From NCBI GenBank assembly GCA_965153455.1, contig OZ234502.1, positions 1,591,267 through 1,655,266 of the forward strand: 64,000 nt of DNA, written 5' to 3'. The first letter of the stretch is position 1. The number at the start of each line of letters is the position of its first letter. The notes under the pieces were generated by a model. That model searched no databases. It saw only the letters and a list, made by a program, of their open reading frames with translations, and was not told the DNA's origin. Below are positions 34,187 to 45,640 of this stretch, one piece after another. This stretch comes from Sphagnum compactum (taxonomy: Eukaryota > Bryophyta > Sphagnopsida > Sphagnales). Both the position numbers and the translations under genes were made by a program.

Positions 34187-35842
34187 ATGTCAATCTTGTT
34201 GTTTTTGGACATGCTCTATAAAGAATGGAAGGAGATTTTATTGTTGTGGGGGAAGGAAAAATTATTGGATAGGTACAGTAAACTACCTTCAAGAGCACAA
34301 CATGTGGGAAAGTCAGCATTTAATTTCCTTGTGGGTCTGAAGGAGACTCACATGGTAAAGCTTGCGCATGGTTTGAAGGCGCACAAAATTTTGTTGCGAG
34401 ATCGACATACGATGGTAGGTAACCTGCACCTCCTAACAATGATAGAGTTTTGCTAAAACATCAAGAAAAGGAGGGTGATTCGAAATGAAATCATGGTATT
34501 CCATAAACATCCTCAACCAACAGCGCAAAGTCCACATTCTTACATTCAAGAAATGTGGAAAAACATGAAACTACAACATAAGTGCAATAAGGTATTGTTT
34601 GCGTTACTGGAAAGGACATTAAACGATGATTTCTTCAAAGGAAAGATCCATATGAATTCGTCCAAGAATCCTCCTTTTGATGAATTTAACGAGATTCTTG
34701 AGTATTTCAAGGTCTATTGACGGAAACCCACAAATGGTCTATGTGCACCTTGAGTTGCATTATAGGGTGGATCCACTATTGGAACTCGATAGCCTTAAGG
34801 ACGCTGTGGATAGCTCCTCAAGCAATGTCGATTTCCTAAACCATAAGTCAAGGAGGACAACAAATGTCATTTGTTGTGTTCTCGACAATGAATTCTTTAA
34901 ATGAGGACCCAAACATCTATTCTCTAATAGATTGGAAGAGTTTACTCTTGAGCTTGTTGGCCATAAAGGTCACCTTCAAAGCAATTATTTGTATTTGCAA
35001 CCAAAAGTCTTTTAACAATTTGGTCATCACACTTCAGGAAAAGGACTTCATGGATGACATCTTTATGGAATGTGGGTTTTACTAAGCTTCCAAGCAAGAA
35101 GTTCTTCTATCGAGGTCATCGGGCTTGCGGATGAACTTGCCACTTTTGGTATATGCTTAGCTTTTTCTTTCATAGGAAGGAAGTTTTGTGCAAGCTGATC
35201 TTTTGGCATCAAGGCGTCTTCTAGCATGGGTCCCCTTTTGCAATTATCCATTTTCAGAATACCAGAGGTTATATAAGATGATGGAACCCAACCCGGACCC
35301 GATGCAATGTGCAAGTGAAAAAGGTTCGGGTTTTTGAGCTTGTTCCAATGGACGTGCTCAACAAGGTTAAAGAGATTGCAATGACTAGTATATCAGTTTT
35401 GTATAATACAAATCTAGTGCCCCTTGCAATTTGTGCTCTACCCCTACCTACAGATCCCAAACAACAAGGGTTGGATGTAGAAAAAGAACCGCAAGAAAAG
35501 GAAATATCTGCTCTTGCAAGAAGGAAGAAAAATAGGAGGAAATTTGTTCGCAGGGTTGTTATTAAATAGGTAAGCATGAAAGCAAGTAATAGTAATTTGT
35601 CGATCTTGAAGAATTTTCAATCTTGTGTGGTTAGAAAGAGGAGAATGATAAACGATGAACAACCCTCCAGTGATATATTAACACGACCTAACATCTCCTC
35701 CACGGAATCGTCGCAGACGGCCACTATTGTTAGGGAGAACGGTGTTGAAGATTTCAATGATGACGATATTAGTATAGAAATGAACAAACAAGCTCTTCTC
35801 AAGGATTTGAGCCCAACTAAAGCTAGATTAAATTACAACTAA
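34187..35842 (+). pseudogene. Unrecognised coding region with frameshifts
   Basis: Successive open blocks on one strand look protein-like: 34,187-34,456 (KEWKEILLLWGKEKLLDRYS; GKSAFNFLVGLKETHMVKLA), 34,475-34,720 (WKNMKLQHKCNKVLFALLER; NPPFDEFNEILEYFKVY), 34,677-34,904 (VDPLLELDSLKDAVDSS), 35,309-35,569 (basic: RRKKNRRKFVRRVV) and 35,576-35,842 (Ser/Asp-rich). They overlap in different frames, consistent with frameshifts in one gene. The basic stretch could be a nuclear-localisation signal. I recognise no family. It lies between module copy 2 and the phosphatase-like blocks and may be part of the same decayed transposon gene. Confidence 0.4.
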
Positions 35843-35941
35843 TAGTTTTCCTCATTAGACATTGTACAATTCTTTTAAATTATGAATATGTTTACATAAG
35901 ATATTTTTCTCTCAGTTTTATTCTAAAGCTTAGATTGCATT

Positions 35942-36325
35942 TGGTGGCCAACATATAAGTTTCCGTAATGGCCACGAAATACAACGATATATTGGCCACC
36001 AAATATAGCCATTTGTGGGCCTCCAAATATAACAATATGGCAGCCACTAAATGGGTTGATCTAGTGGCCACTAAATACAACAATTTAGTGGGCATTAGAA
36101 AGGTCGATCTGGTGCCTACTAGATACAACGATTTATCTAGTGGCCACCACATCAACCTATTTAATACCCACTATATTGTTACATATAGTGGCCACCAAAT
36201 CAACCTATCTAGTGGCCGCCAGATTGTTGTATCTAGAGGCCTATAGATGGTTGTCTCTAATGGCCACCAGATCAAACTATTTGGTAGCCTCCAAATTTGA
36301 TTATTTGGTGGCCACCAGACTGGCA
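35942..36325. repeat. Minisatellite of ~24-25-bp TGGCCACCA units
   Basis: TGGCCACCA or close variants recur about every 24-25 bp (for example 35,969, 35,993, 36,063, 36,139, 36,188, 36,213, 36,259, 36,309), roughly 16 units. The left half reads in frame as 8-residue repeats like ATKYNDL, but this is a by-product of the 24-bp period. Related words recur at 38.89-39.02, 40.20 and 40.49 kb. Confidence 0.85.
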
Positions 36326-36852
36326 TGTGGTTGAAGAGTTAAAAAAATATAGTCATGAAGGATACAAAAATTGAGTCCTTTGTTGTGCCTACTAATATTT
36401 ATTTTCAAACTTTTCACCTTCCATTATTTGTCTTCTGATTCCCTCTTCAACATTTTTTTTCAAAGTTCTTTTTATTTTTCACTTATTTAATTTCAATTTT
36501 TTCTAGTTTGGTTACATTCTCACCCTTTCTACTTTCTTTTTGCGAGTGAAGGTGCATTTGTGTCCGATGATTTTAATGAATACACATTTGAAGATTCAGA
36601 TGATTGGGACAAGCCTAGGTCTTTTTTTGGCCCTAGTGGAATTTGAAGGATAATTGTTCAATTACTTGGAAAACTGGACGAGACTGAATTGCATTGGAGA
36701 AGGCATGTTGAAAAGGTAAGAAAGACGGAGGAGACCAATGTTGTCTCCAATTAGGCCTTCGCCCCATCGAGGTTCTATGTCCCCATCGCACTCTCCACTT
36801 ACGTCTCTTTCATCCTTCAAGCCATTGGTCCCAATGCGGCTGCATTCAATCT

Positions 36853-37740
36853 TTGCGGGATTTGATGGGGTCGGAGATGATACACTTCTTGGAGTTCTCC
36901 ATGAATTTGTTTGAGGAAGATAAAGGGAAAGAACTTGCACCCAGAAGTTTTAGATCTCCTCCTCCCATAGACACAAAGGATGCAGAGGTGAATCCTTTGC
37001 ACATGATTTTTGATTTGAAAAGGGTCCTTGTTGGGAAGGACTATTTTAGAATTAATCACTTCCTACCTCTGTCGTTTAACTTAGCTCAAGGTTGCACCTT
37101 ACTAGGTAAGAACGTTGTACCCAAGTCAACTCTAAAAGAATTCCTCCTTAGGTGTTTAAAACAATTTACCGTCTACATATGGACGTCTGTTTTGCTTGCT
37201 AAGATGAAGGCTTATTTGAGAAAAATAACAGAAGAGACAAGTATTAAGTTCAACTTGCAAAGGATTATGGGTTAAAATCTATGTAAGATTAACAAACACT
37301 TTCTATAGTTTCCCTACAAAACAGACCTTAATCATGTCAATCGTTTCACTCATGATAAATTAATTTGTAATAAAAACCTTTCTGATTTCTTCCCTACATA
37401 TCCTAATACTCACCTTGGGAATACATTGTTGGTAGACAATATGCCTTACAAAACCTACTTCAATCCACCCTTGAATGTGATCTTTGTTGAATCCTATGAA
37501 TACACACCAAAAGAGGATAATTATCTAATGAAGACTCTTCTCCCATACTTAGAGTTCCTTCATTACTTTGGGCTTAGTGTCCCCACCTTTGTGGAACTAT
37601 ATCCTTTCGTCACCATTAGAAATATCAAGGAAAACGATATCAAATTTCGGACATTGTTCGAAAAATGCACCATGGCTTGTTCTGCCAATTTTTGTAAAAA
37701 TCACTTAACTTCCATAGTAAGTAGTCCAAATTTTTTTTTT
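36853..37740 (+). pseudogene. FCP1/NIF-type HAD phosphatase-like domain, segment 1
   Basis: The block reads PLHMIFDLKRVLVGKDYF (HAD motif I position), LKEFLLRCLKQFTVYIWTSV (motif II, WTS), then after a shift near 37,273 KLICNKNLSDFFPTYPNTHL (motif III Lys), GNTLLVDNMPYKTYFNPP (motif IV) and NYLMKTLLPYLEFLHYFGLS. Order and spacing fit the CTD-phosphatase/NIF family, which dephosphorylates proteins through an aspartyl intermediate. The family's DxDx(T/V) nucleophile box is DLK here, so the second Asp is missing and activity would be lost. One frameshift and one stop are present. It is the best preserved of three related segments in a row. Confidence 0.65.
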
Positions 37741-37879
37741 TGCTCCTTCCTTCCAATGTTTTTTTGGATTTTTCAATCTCATTGATTTATATGGTCAATC
37801 TATTTCTAGACTTTCACAACTACTATTTGTTTGTTTTTTTAGATTATTAGTGCATCGTTTCTTAGGGAGGCAAAAGATA

Positions 37880-38740
37880 GGGAGTCGGGAAATTCACGTC
37901 CGGTTGTTGAAATTGGCTTGGATGAGATTCCACCAACATTAGGCTTCGATTCCCAAATGCGTCAATTGAAAGATGTGAAATCGCCAAATTCACGTGTGGT
38001 TTTTAAAATCAACTTGGATGAAATTCCATTGACTTTGGGTGTTGACTCTGCATTGCCTTGTTTGCTTACAACAAAGGTGAGTCCATTTCATGTGATTTTA
38101 GATTTGAAAAAAATTATAATCGCCACATGCTTCGATAAGGGTTCTCACACCGTCATTCCTCATCCTAAATTGAAGGAATTCTTAGATAAATGTCTTGCGT
38201 AATTCCAGGTCTATATTTGGTTTGCAAACTAACGTCACAATATCTATAATTATTTGGATCAAATTTGGCACAGAACAAAAATCTTTATACATGCTTCTAG
38301 AATGCTTGATCAGGAATTTTGCATGCAAAATCCGCATTTCCTATCGAATAAACCTGGCAAGCCAATTTTCCATGAAAACCTTGACATTTTCTTTTCTACT
38401 TATCCTTATTCACCCTGGCAACATGTTGCTTGTAAACGATACGCCATACAAAAACATGTTTAATGGCCCATACAATGCCATTTTTTTGGAATCATTTGAA
38501 GATCATTGTGGGGAGGATTAGTATTTGTTGGGGTCTATTATCCCTTACTTGGAAAATCTTGATTTGTCTGGATACGGTTTTCCCACCTTTGTTGAACACA
38601 ATCCCTTTGGCAGGATTAGATGTATTAATCGAGATAATCTAGGACTTTTTAAAATGTTATTTGTGAAATGCAGTCAGACTTGCCAACCCACTTTTTGTAA
38701 CAATGTGAAATTGAAATTGAAACAAAAAGTACCTTATTAA
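37880..38740 (+). pseudogene. FCP1/NIF-type HAD phosphatase-like domain, segment 2
   Basis: Reads VSPFHVILDLKKIIIATCFD (motif I position, again DLK), LKEFLDKC, QVYIWFAN (motif II position), FHENLDIFFSTYPYSPW, LLVNDTPYKNMFNGPYNAIF (motif IV), then LGSIIPYLENLDLSGYGFP, FVEHNPFGRI. It has the same order as segment 1 with several frameshifts and stops (near 38,200, 38,400, 38,520). Just upstream the phrase LDEIP-TLG occurs twice (37,918 and 38,010). Segments 1 and 2 appear to be a tandem duplication. Confidence 0.6.
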
Positions 38741-38889
38741 TTGTTCATCTTCAAATTTTGCTTATTTGAATATTTCAAAACTTTTTTTTTGATAAAATTT
38801 ATTAAAAATATTTAACTTTATTTGTTGAATGTTGCTTGTACTATTTGTCTTTAAAACATTTGCTTTGGCTTAATGGGCCTTGGGTTAGA

Positions 38890-39020
38890 CTTCGCACTCT
38901 TGTGCCCATCTAGTGCCCACCAGGTCTTCTCCACATTTGCCTAGTGGCCGCCAAATGTTCTCCTTCATCTACCTAGTGGCTGCCAAGTGTTCTCCTTCAT
39001 CCACATGGTGGTCACTAGGT
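38890..39020. repeat. Three short CTAGTGGCCGCCAA units
   Basis: CTAGTGCCCACCAGGT, CTAGTGGCCGCCAAATGTTC and CTAGTGGCTGCCAAGTGTTC lie about 40 bp apart, the latter two followed by TCCTTCATC. Same core as the minisatellite at 36 kb. Confidence 0.6.
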
Positions 39021-39201
39021 CATGATATGTGTGTTTCTAGTCCATAATCTTACCCAATTTTCGGTCAAAATTATCCTTTCATATTTTGGATATTAACTTA
39101 ATTGTTGTAGATTCTATGTTGGACTAACATCTCTTATGAGAAGGATTGAGGCCTCTACTCCTTTAATGTCTCTTTGCTCTAACCTTTTTTCTTTTTGGTA
39201 G

Positions 39202-39545
39202 GTGCATGATGTTTCTTTTTTAATGCAAAGACGCAGATTAGGACTTTTCGACTTCGATCTTGGTAGGACTTGGATCGAGTTCACCTTGCTTACAGAGGTC
39301 TACCTTATGGGGACAAAGATCAAACATTGCTCATTGATGGTGAGCTTAGCAAGGCCCTTCGAAATCCAAAATGGAGCAGACTTTTCCTTGAGCCATTCAG
39401 AGGACATGAATTATCCAAAAACAAGGTGCAATGGTTAAACCTTACATCTTGATTGTGGCCACCATTGAAATGTTTGCCCTTTACAAAAACGGTTTATGCC
39501 CATTTTGCAATAATTATGCAATTTTCGAAGCCGTTGTTCATTTCT
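39202..39545 (+). pseudogene. FCP1/NIF-type HAD phosphatase-like domain, segment 3 (C-terminal part)
   Basis: Reads VHDVSFLMQRRRLGLFDFDL, then in another frame HLAYRGLPYGDKDQTLLIDG, ELSKALRNPKWSRLF, LEPFRGHELSKNKVQWLNLT and after a stop LWPPLKCLPF. TLLIDG-ELSKAL fits HAD motif IV (usually DD.PSKA). Motifs I and II are not visible, so this is a partial third module. A 3' splice-like tract (CTTTTTGGTAG) precedes it at about 39,192-39,202. Confidence 0.5.
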
Positions 39546-42050
39546 CAATATTTGTCTTATTTTTGGTTCAAGTAATTTGAAGGAAGTTTGAACATGGATC
39601 TAACGATATTGCAACTTCCTTTAGGTGACATCCTAAATAAACCTTGAACCCGTCCTTGTTTCAATTATTTTTTCCATGTCTTTCATTTCACATTTGTTTA
39701 GTTATTTGTTTTTATTTTATATTTTGTATGGTATTTGTAGTTTTGGGGAAATTTCAATTATTCATTTCTGTTTGTAGTGGATTTTGATCTTTGTTTGCAG
39801 ACTGCGTGAAGGTGTTTGTAGTTCTAATGGGTATAAAATCATGCTATTGACCAAGTAATCTTTTTGGAAAGGTGAAGGATGTGGTTGCATATTTGATTCT
39901 TGGTCTAAAAGGTTAGACAATTCCTCAATTTTTGGTTGCTTGTAGAGTGGAACTTTTGTTTCAATAGGTCATATTCCGAATTCCTATATGGATGGCGAGA
40001 TAGTTTTTAAGACTCAATGTATTTGTATGAAATCAATAAATTGATAATCATTGTTTTTTGTGCACTTGAGGTTTACTTTGGTTGTTGGCTCTAATGGGTG
40101 AATTTCATATTTCATATTCCATAATAAGCAAATTCATCCTACTCAAGGTTACATGTTGAATGTATATGTCTTAGTAAGTTTCCAGCTATGATAGTTATAC
40201 CCATTGGTGGCCACCAGATGATTTTATTTCTAAGAAATAACTCTTTTCAATTGCTCAATGCCCTACAAGCTTTTCTATTCAATGGTCCACCAACAATTTA
40301 TGAGATATGTAAACTTTAGGTATTGTAAATTCTTTTGTTAATACTCTGCAGAATTCAATGACATAAATTTAGTAGATCTTTCAAATTGTGTTTTTAAATT
40401 TTGCCACTAAATTGTTTACTTGATGATGTTATGTAATGTTTTAGTTTTGCACCTCTCTTTTTATGGTCTTTTAGTTCTTAAATTTTGGTGACCACCAAGT
40501 TTATCTATTGTCATGAATGTTAATTATTTTCATGGTGAAAAAAAAATCTTATGCAAATTTGTCATTTGAACATTTTGTTTAGTGCCCAATAGGTTGAAGA
40601 TGTTATTCTATTTATCTTAAAACTCTATAAATTCATTGTTGTTGTTTTCGGATTTTTTCAAAGTCCGAAATTAATTAAATATGTGTTTATTTCATGTGAA
40701 TGGAAGTCTACCTATTCCGTGTTTTTTAAATTGTTGCACACATGTAGGCAAAATTATAACAAATTTTACTTAATGATGTGTTGCCATCCAATTTGTATAA
40801 TGTCATGTACATTTTGTTCTAATTTTTATACCAAACATGAATAATATAATATAATATAATATAAAATTTGAAAATATTAACATTAATTTATAATTTTGAT
40901 GATAATAACATTTTGATAAATTTGTTTGAAGTTTCCAAAATCTCAATCATGCAACTCAATGACAATAAAATAAAATTAAGTTTAAATATGCAAATTATTA
41001 TATATCCAATGAATTAAAAACACTCACACATTGTCAATTTTATATGTATATTATATATGTACTCACACATGTTCATTTTAACATTCAAGATTGAATTATT
41101 ATATTGGTTTTAAATTGATGAAACATAGAGTCAAAAATGAAATCCATGAATTTTGAAATTATGTTTTGTGTCTAGACTTATAATTGCATACATCAATGAT
41201 GTCAAGTTTAAATACAAAAACATCATACAACAATTGTATTAGAAAGAAAATTTAAAATAGTATTTAGTATAATATCATCTTGAAATAAATCTTCAAGTTT
41301 GGTAGAAGAGTTCTTCCCCACATTGTGATTGGTGAAATAATATTCAAGGGTGAACTTGGCAATGAGGAACCTAATGTACTTAATAGCAACACATTAAGTT
41401 AATTAATCAAATGAATTACACTGATGTACAATTACAATGTAAATTTTTTAAATTGTTTTGCATATAAACTTGAACATTGTCATAATCCATCAATGTTGTG
41501 ATTCTCCCAATGAATAAAAGACATTGATCATTGTAAAATATAAATATTATTTTTGTGGCATTGAGTTTTGATTTTTTTTTCCTATTTCCAAGTGGTAAAT
41601 TGGGAAATTATACTAATAAGTTAATTGTGAATCATAATAAAAACAACCTTCAACTTTATCGAACTCAACATTTTACTCCATTTCTAAGGAAAAGTATAAA
41701 TATTAATATTCTAAATTAAATTCATAATAATATAATTTTGGAAATAAATAAGAACCATGGAAATCAACTTGAAGTCTGCTATATTAACCCCAACTTAATA
41801 TATGTCTTCATATATTAAACCCCAAGTATATGTAACGTTGTAACAATTCATCATTGTGTTGATTTCCATGACGATTTCTTCAAATTTTGGCAAATTTCAA
41901 AAGTCCATGGCTATCCAAAATTTCATTTGGGTACCTTTTTTACTTCAAAAATAATTCCCAATTTTACATATGTGTTTGTTTTGTAGCCTTTAAAAGGAGC
42001 CAATTAAGGAGTCATGGGTTTTGTTTAAATTTGAACCCCAAAACACATTC
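39546..42050. other. No gene recognised
   Basis: AT-rich. It holds a (TAATA)n microsatellite at about 40,842-40,868 and isolated GTGGCCACCA / GTGACCACCA words at 40,206 and 40,488. Possibly intronic to the decayed gene(s) on either side. Confidence 0.4.
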
Positions 42051-42059
42051 TTCCAACAA

Positions 42060-42524
42060 ATCCTGCAAGGAAGTTCCCATTGTTTGAATGCATTGAAGCT
42101 TGCAAACAAAATTGTAGGTGTGAAGCCATTGCTAAGGAAGTTGTTTTTTCAAATGGACAATTGTGTGAAAGATAACAAAAATTGTCACTTGTTGGTGTTT
42201 TTTTCCTTGTTGACTACCCGAGAAGTTTTCGAAAAAGTTCAATTGGGGATTTTAGTAGTTGTGCACACACATGAAGATATTGACAGAAGTTTTGGATATT
42301 TGTCGAAGAAGTTGAGAGAATAGAATAATTATGTGATGGTGGATTTGATGAAAGCATTCATGCTTTCCCAAGATTGTCCATTCATTCCAAAACTCATTTA
42401 GGAATCCCTAATTTCAAAACTTGGGTCAATGGATATTTGAACGATGATGGCCCAAACATCTTTGTTAATCATACAAAAATGCATTTGTTTTAATTTTTTG
42501 TGGACGAGGTAGGGTGGCTGGTGA
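42060..42524 (+). pseudogene. DUF7869-type transposon protein, N-terminal part (interrupted)
   Basis: Reads LRKLFFQMDNCVKDNKNCHL, LVFFSLLTTREVFEKVQLGI, VVHTHEDIDRSFGYLSKKLR, then after a stop YVMVDLMKAFMLSQDCPFIP and WTR-GGW. The DN.xKDNKN and HTHEDID boxes are hallmarks of DUF7869 proteins, found in plant mobile elements and resembling transposase catalytic cores. The block stops exactly at the CACTA element at 42,525 and resumes at 45,213. Several stops show decay apart from the insertion. Confidence 0.75.
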
Positions 42525-42949
42525 CACTAGTAGAAAATGGCCATTTTGCGACTGGTCCATGTGACTAATTTTTAGTTGCAAGTGACATTTGCAACTAAAA
42601 TTTTAATAGTCGCGTTGAACAAGTCGCATTGACACTAGTTGCAAACGACAACGAATTTTGGATGAAAGAAAAGTCAACAAAATACGTTTTCATCCTGTGA
42701 CTGATCATATACGTATTGTCGTTTGCAACTAAGATGCGACTTTTTTGGTGAACAATGGGAACAAGTTATGTGTTGCCACGTGTCCCAATTCTTAATAATT
42801 GAAAATATTTTATTATTATTTTGAAATAATCTAAGATGTTTAATTTTTATGTTTGGATGGTTTAGATTGTGACACGTGGTGCAATAAAAATTTGCCACGT
42901 GACATATTAATTGATATTTTCCAAATTAAATTTAAATCAATATTTAGGT

Positions 42950-43115
42950 ATGTAGGTTGCATTAAGTACCTACCTATAGACCTACCTACCCATTTAGGCT
43001 AAACACCTATCTAGATAGGACCTATTTACCTACCTAGGCCAAATACCTACTTAGGTAGGTAGGTAGGTAGAAAAATAGGTAGGCAAGTTAGGGAAGTAGG
43101 TAGTTAGGTGTAAAT
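42950..43115. repeat. TAGGTA/TACCTA degenerate repeat inside the CACTA element
   Basis: Multiple CCTACCTA and AGGTAGGTAGGTAGG words occur on both strands, so the tract can fold back on itself. A similar stretch lies at 28,545-28,640 in the other complete CACTA element and a CCTAGGC-rich one at 22,410-22,690. Confidence 0.7.
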
Positions 43116-43243
43116 ACATGAATATTTATATTTTACTTTGGGTCAAGTCATATTAATGACTCATCCCATATGCCCATCTATTTTCATATGTAAATGTAAG
43201 ACAAAACACCTTGTTTATATACTTTTCAAGATGGGAATAAAAG

Positions 43244-43345
43244 CCAAAACATATGGGATAAACTTTTTAGTTGCAAGTCGTTTACGACTAAAAATGTTCA
43301 GTTGCAAACGACTTGCAACTAAAAAGTTTATCCCATATGTTTTGG
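43244..43345. repeat. Perfect 40-bp inverted repeat (hairpin) with 22-base loop
   Basis: Arms 43,244-43,283 and 43,306-43,345 are exact complements, starting CCAAAACATATGGGATAAAC. The pairing continues imperfectly outward for about 25 more bases on each side (TTTTCAAGATGGGAATAA against TTTTCAAGATTGGAATGA). A transcript would form a long, nearly perfect stem. Confidence 0.92.
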
Positions 43346-45212
43346 TTATCATTCCAATCTTGAAAATTATATAATTAAGTATTAACTAGTATAATTATTA
43401 ATTATTTAACGAATGAAATATAGAAAAATAAATTAATAAACTTGGTAATTAATTAATTAACAACTAAACTAGAAACTAACTAATTATTTAGAGTAATAAT
43501 AATTAATATTTTATTATTACTGAATTTATTATATTATTATTAAATATTAAATAATTAATTAGTTAGATAAACCATAATATTATATTAACTATAATAATCT
43601 ATCAACCAATTTAATTAACTAGTAATTGGCTAATATTGAAATATTTAGCTAATTATTACTAAGTAATAAATTATTATTTTGTAACCAAATAAATTAATAT
43701 AATAACTGAGATATTCAGTATTTAATTATTAATAACTATTAATTATAAATATTGACTATTAGGTTTTTTATATCTAATAATATAATTAAAACCTAGCCTA
43801 GGGTAACTATTTTATTATAATTACTCCCATTATTATTTTCATTTATATAGTTAATAGTAAATATATAAGTAAATATTTAATAGTAAAAATATCATTAATT
43901 CAATTATTATTGTAGCTAGTTGGTAGCCAGGGTTAACTATTTTATTATTATTATTCATATTATTAATTCACTCATTAATTGATTTATGAAATATTACAAT
44001 AATTATTATATATTTTTAATAATTATATTTTTCCTTCAAAAATAATTTCTGCATTTGTATAATAATTTATTAGATTTCCATTCTAACTAATACAGTAATC
44101 ATTATAAAACATAAAATAATAGATCTGAAAATTAGAAATATATATTAGTAAATGATTATAATCATTGACTTATTAATAATTAATATTAATAAATATCAAC
44201 TATAAATTTTAAATACAAAAAATAAAACTATATATTAGTATTTCTTAATTATTATTATATTAATCTAATAATATTTCATAATTGATTACTTATAATAATA
44301 ATAACAATAATGTAATTTTTCACTAGCCTAGGTTAACTATTTTATTATTATTATTATTATTATATGTCACTTGTTAGACTATTATGATTTACTATAATTA
44401 AGTTTTCATTTTTTTAAGAAATAAAAATTAATTCGTAATAAGTACTTTAGTCATTTGAAAATAATTTTATAATAATTTTATAATATATTAAATTTTTTAT
44501 AATTATTTCAATAATTATAGAATTGATTTTCTTATCATTCTAATATCATCATCATTATGATCATTATGTAACAAGATATTACTGTTTTTAAATTTTAGTT
44601 AAAGATAATATTAAATTTAGTTTTTATTACATGTAATTAATATAAAATTATAATATAATATTAATACAAATAATAATAAATGTCATTTTTAATATTTTTA
44701 AGAAGTATAATAAAATGGTTTGGATAAACTTATAATATGGGCACAATATATTTAACAAATATCTTATGTATAATTTTGATATACTCAAAATATATACCAT
44801 TTAATGTAACCATAATATCGAGGCCATTTATGATAATAATAATATTTGAATACACATCTAATATGGTTGTTCATATACATTCAAATTATACATTTATAAA
44901 TCCTAATACACCGAACTATATTTTTTAAAATTCACAAAATATACCATTATATACTTATAGGGTTACAATTAAATTGGTCACATTTGCAACTAATGGGACA
45001 TAAATTGTTCTTCTTGGATGAAAACTTAACTAAATGTTGTTCACATGGAAGGATGAACACCAAACTAGTTGTAAACTAGTTGCACTGTAGTCGCAAATAT
45101 GACCAACACAAGAAATAGTTGCAAAAATGTCCAAATGTAGTTGCAAATAACTGATAGTCGCATGTAGTCGCAAAGAGATTGGTTACATTTTAGCCAATTT
45201 CTACTAGTGTGA

Positions 45213-45640
45213 TGCAATACAAAGTATCTTCTATTGATGTTTTGTGAAGCCTTAAAGATAGCTTGGCCATACAATTGTGGAAAGCAGATGTTGTAGGATG
45301 GGCAAAACTACCGACTGGGGTTCCGAATCTTGTTCCATTTCACTTGATATGGGGAATCGATGAATTGAGGGTAGGTAGAAGGAAACGTTCATTAGTAGTG
45401 GGAGTTCGAAGTATAGGGCGAAAGCACGCTAAGGGTGAACCACTTTTCACCAAGAGTGGCCTAGTCCAAAAAAATACAAGAAGTACATTTTTTACAAATA
45501 AAAACAGTACTTTTGAATTTGGGCAACAATGTTTGAAGCACTGTAGCCCCAGGGTTTGTGTTTGAACATAAAGTAGGTCATGAAGTCTATGATGTAGCTC
45601 GCTTGAACGGAAAATAGGTTGTGAAGTCTAGGATGTAGTT
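45213..45640 (+). pseudogene. DUF7869-type transposon protein, C-terminal part
   Basis: It resumes the frame interrupted at 42,524: MQYKVSSIDVL, a stop, SLKDSLAIQLWKADVVGWAK, LPTGVPNLVPFHLIWGIDEL and a basic RVGRRKRS tail. The LWKAD...LP.G.P region is the usual C-terminal block of this family. The last part (about 45,480 on) has no recognisable match. Confidence 0.65.

Larger units (their letters stand above)
42525..45209. mobile_element. Complete non-autonomous CACTA element (2,685 bp) inserted in the DUF7869 gene
   Basis: Left end CACTAGTAGAAAATGGCC, right end GCCAATTTCTACTAGTG, flanked by TGA at 42,522-42,524 and TGA at 45,210-45,212. The subterminal regions carry many TTGCAACTA / AGTCGCA words. 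The interior has CACGTG words (42,777, 42,873, 42,896), TAGGTA repeats, a 40-bp perfect hairpin and a long AT-rich core, with no transposase. Removing it with one TGA restores an open reading WLVMQYKVS across the joint. It resembles the element at 26.5-29.2 kb read in the opposite orientation. Confidence 0.92.

Noticed and set aside
35968-36334. Overlapping ORFs on both strands with ATKYN / LVATRST repeats
   Set aside because: Explained by the 24-25-bp minisatellite; open frames on both strands are expected from its period.
43370-44930. Possible coding in the AT-rich core of the second CACTA element
   Set aside because: Almost pure A/T with short frames; no transposase motif.
26524-45212. 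Identical TGA duplications of both complete CACTA elements as evidence of site specificity
   Set aside because: Two matches of three bases can be chance; CACTA elements are not known to need a fixed triplet.
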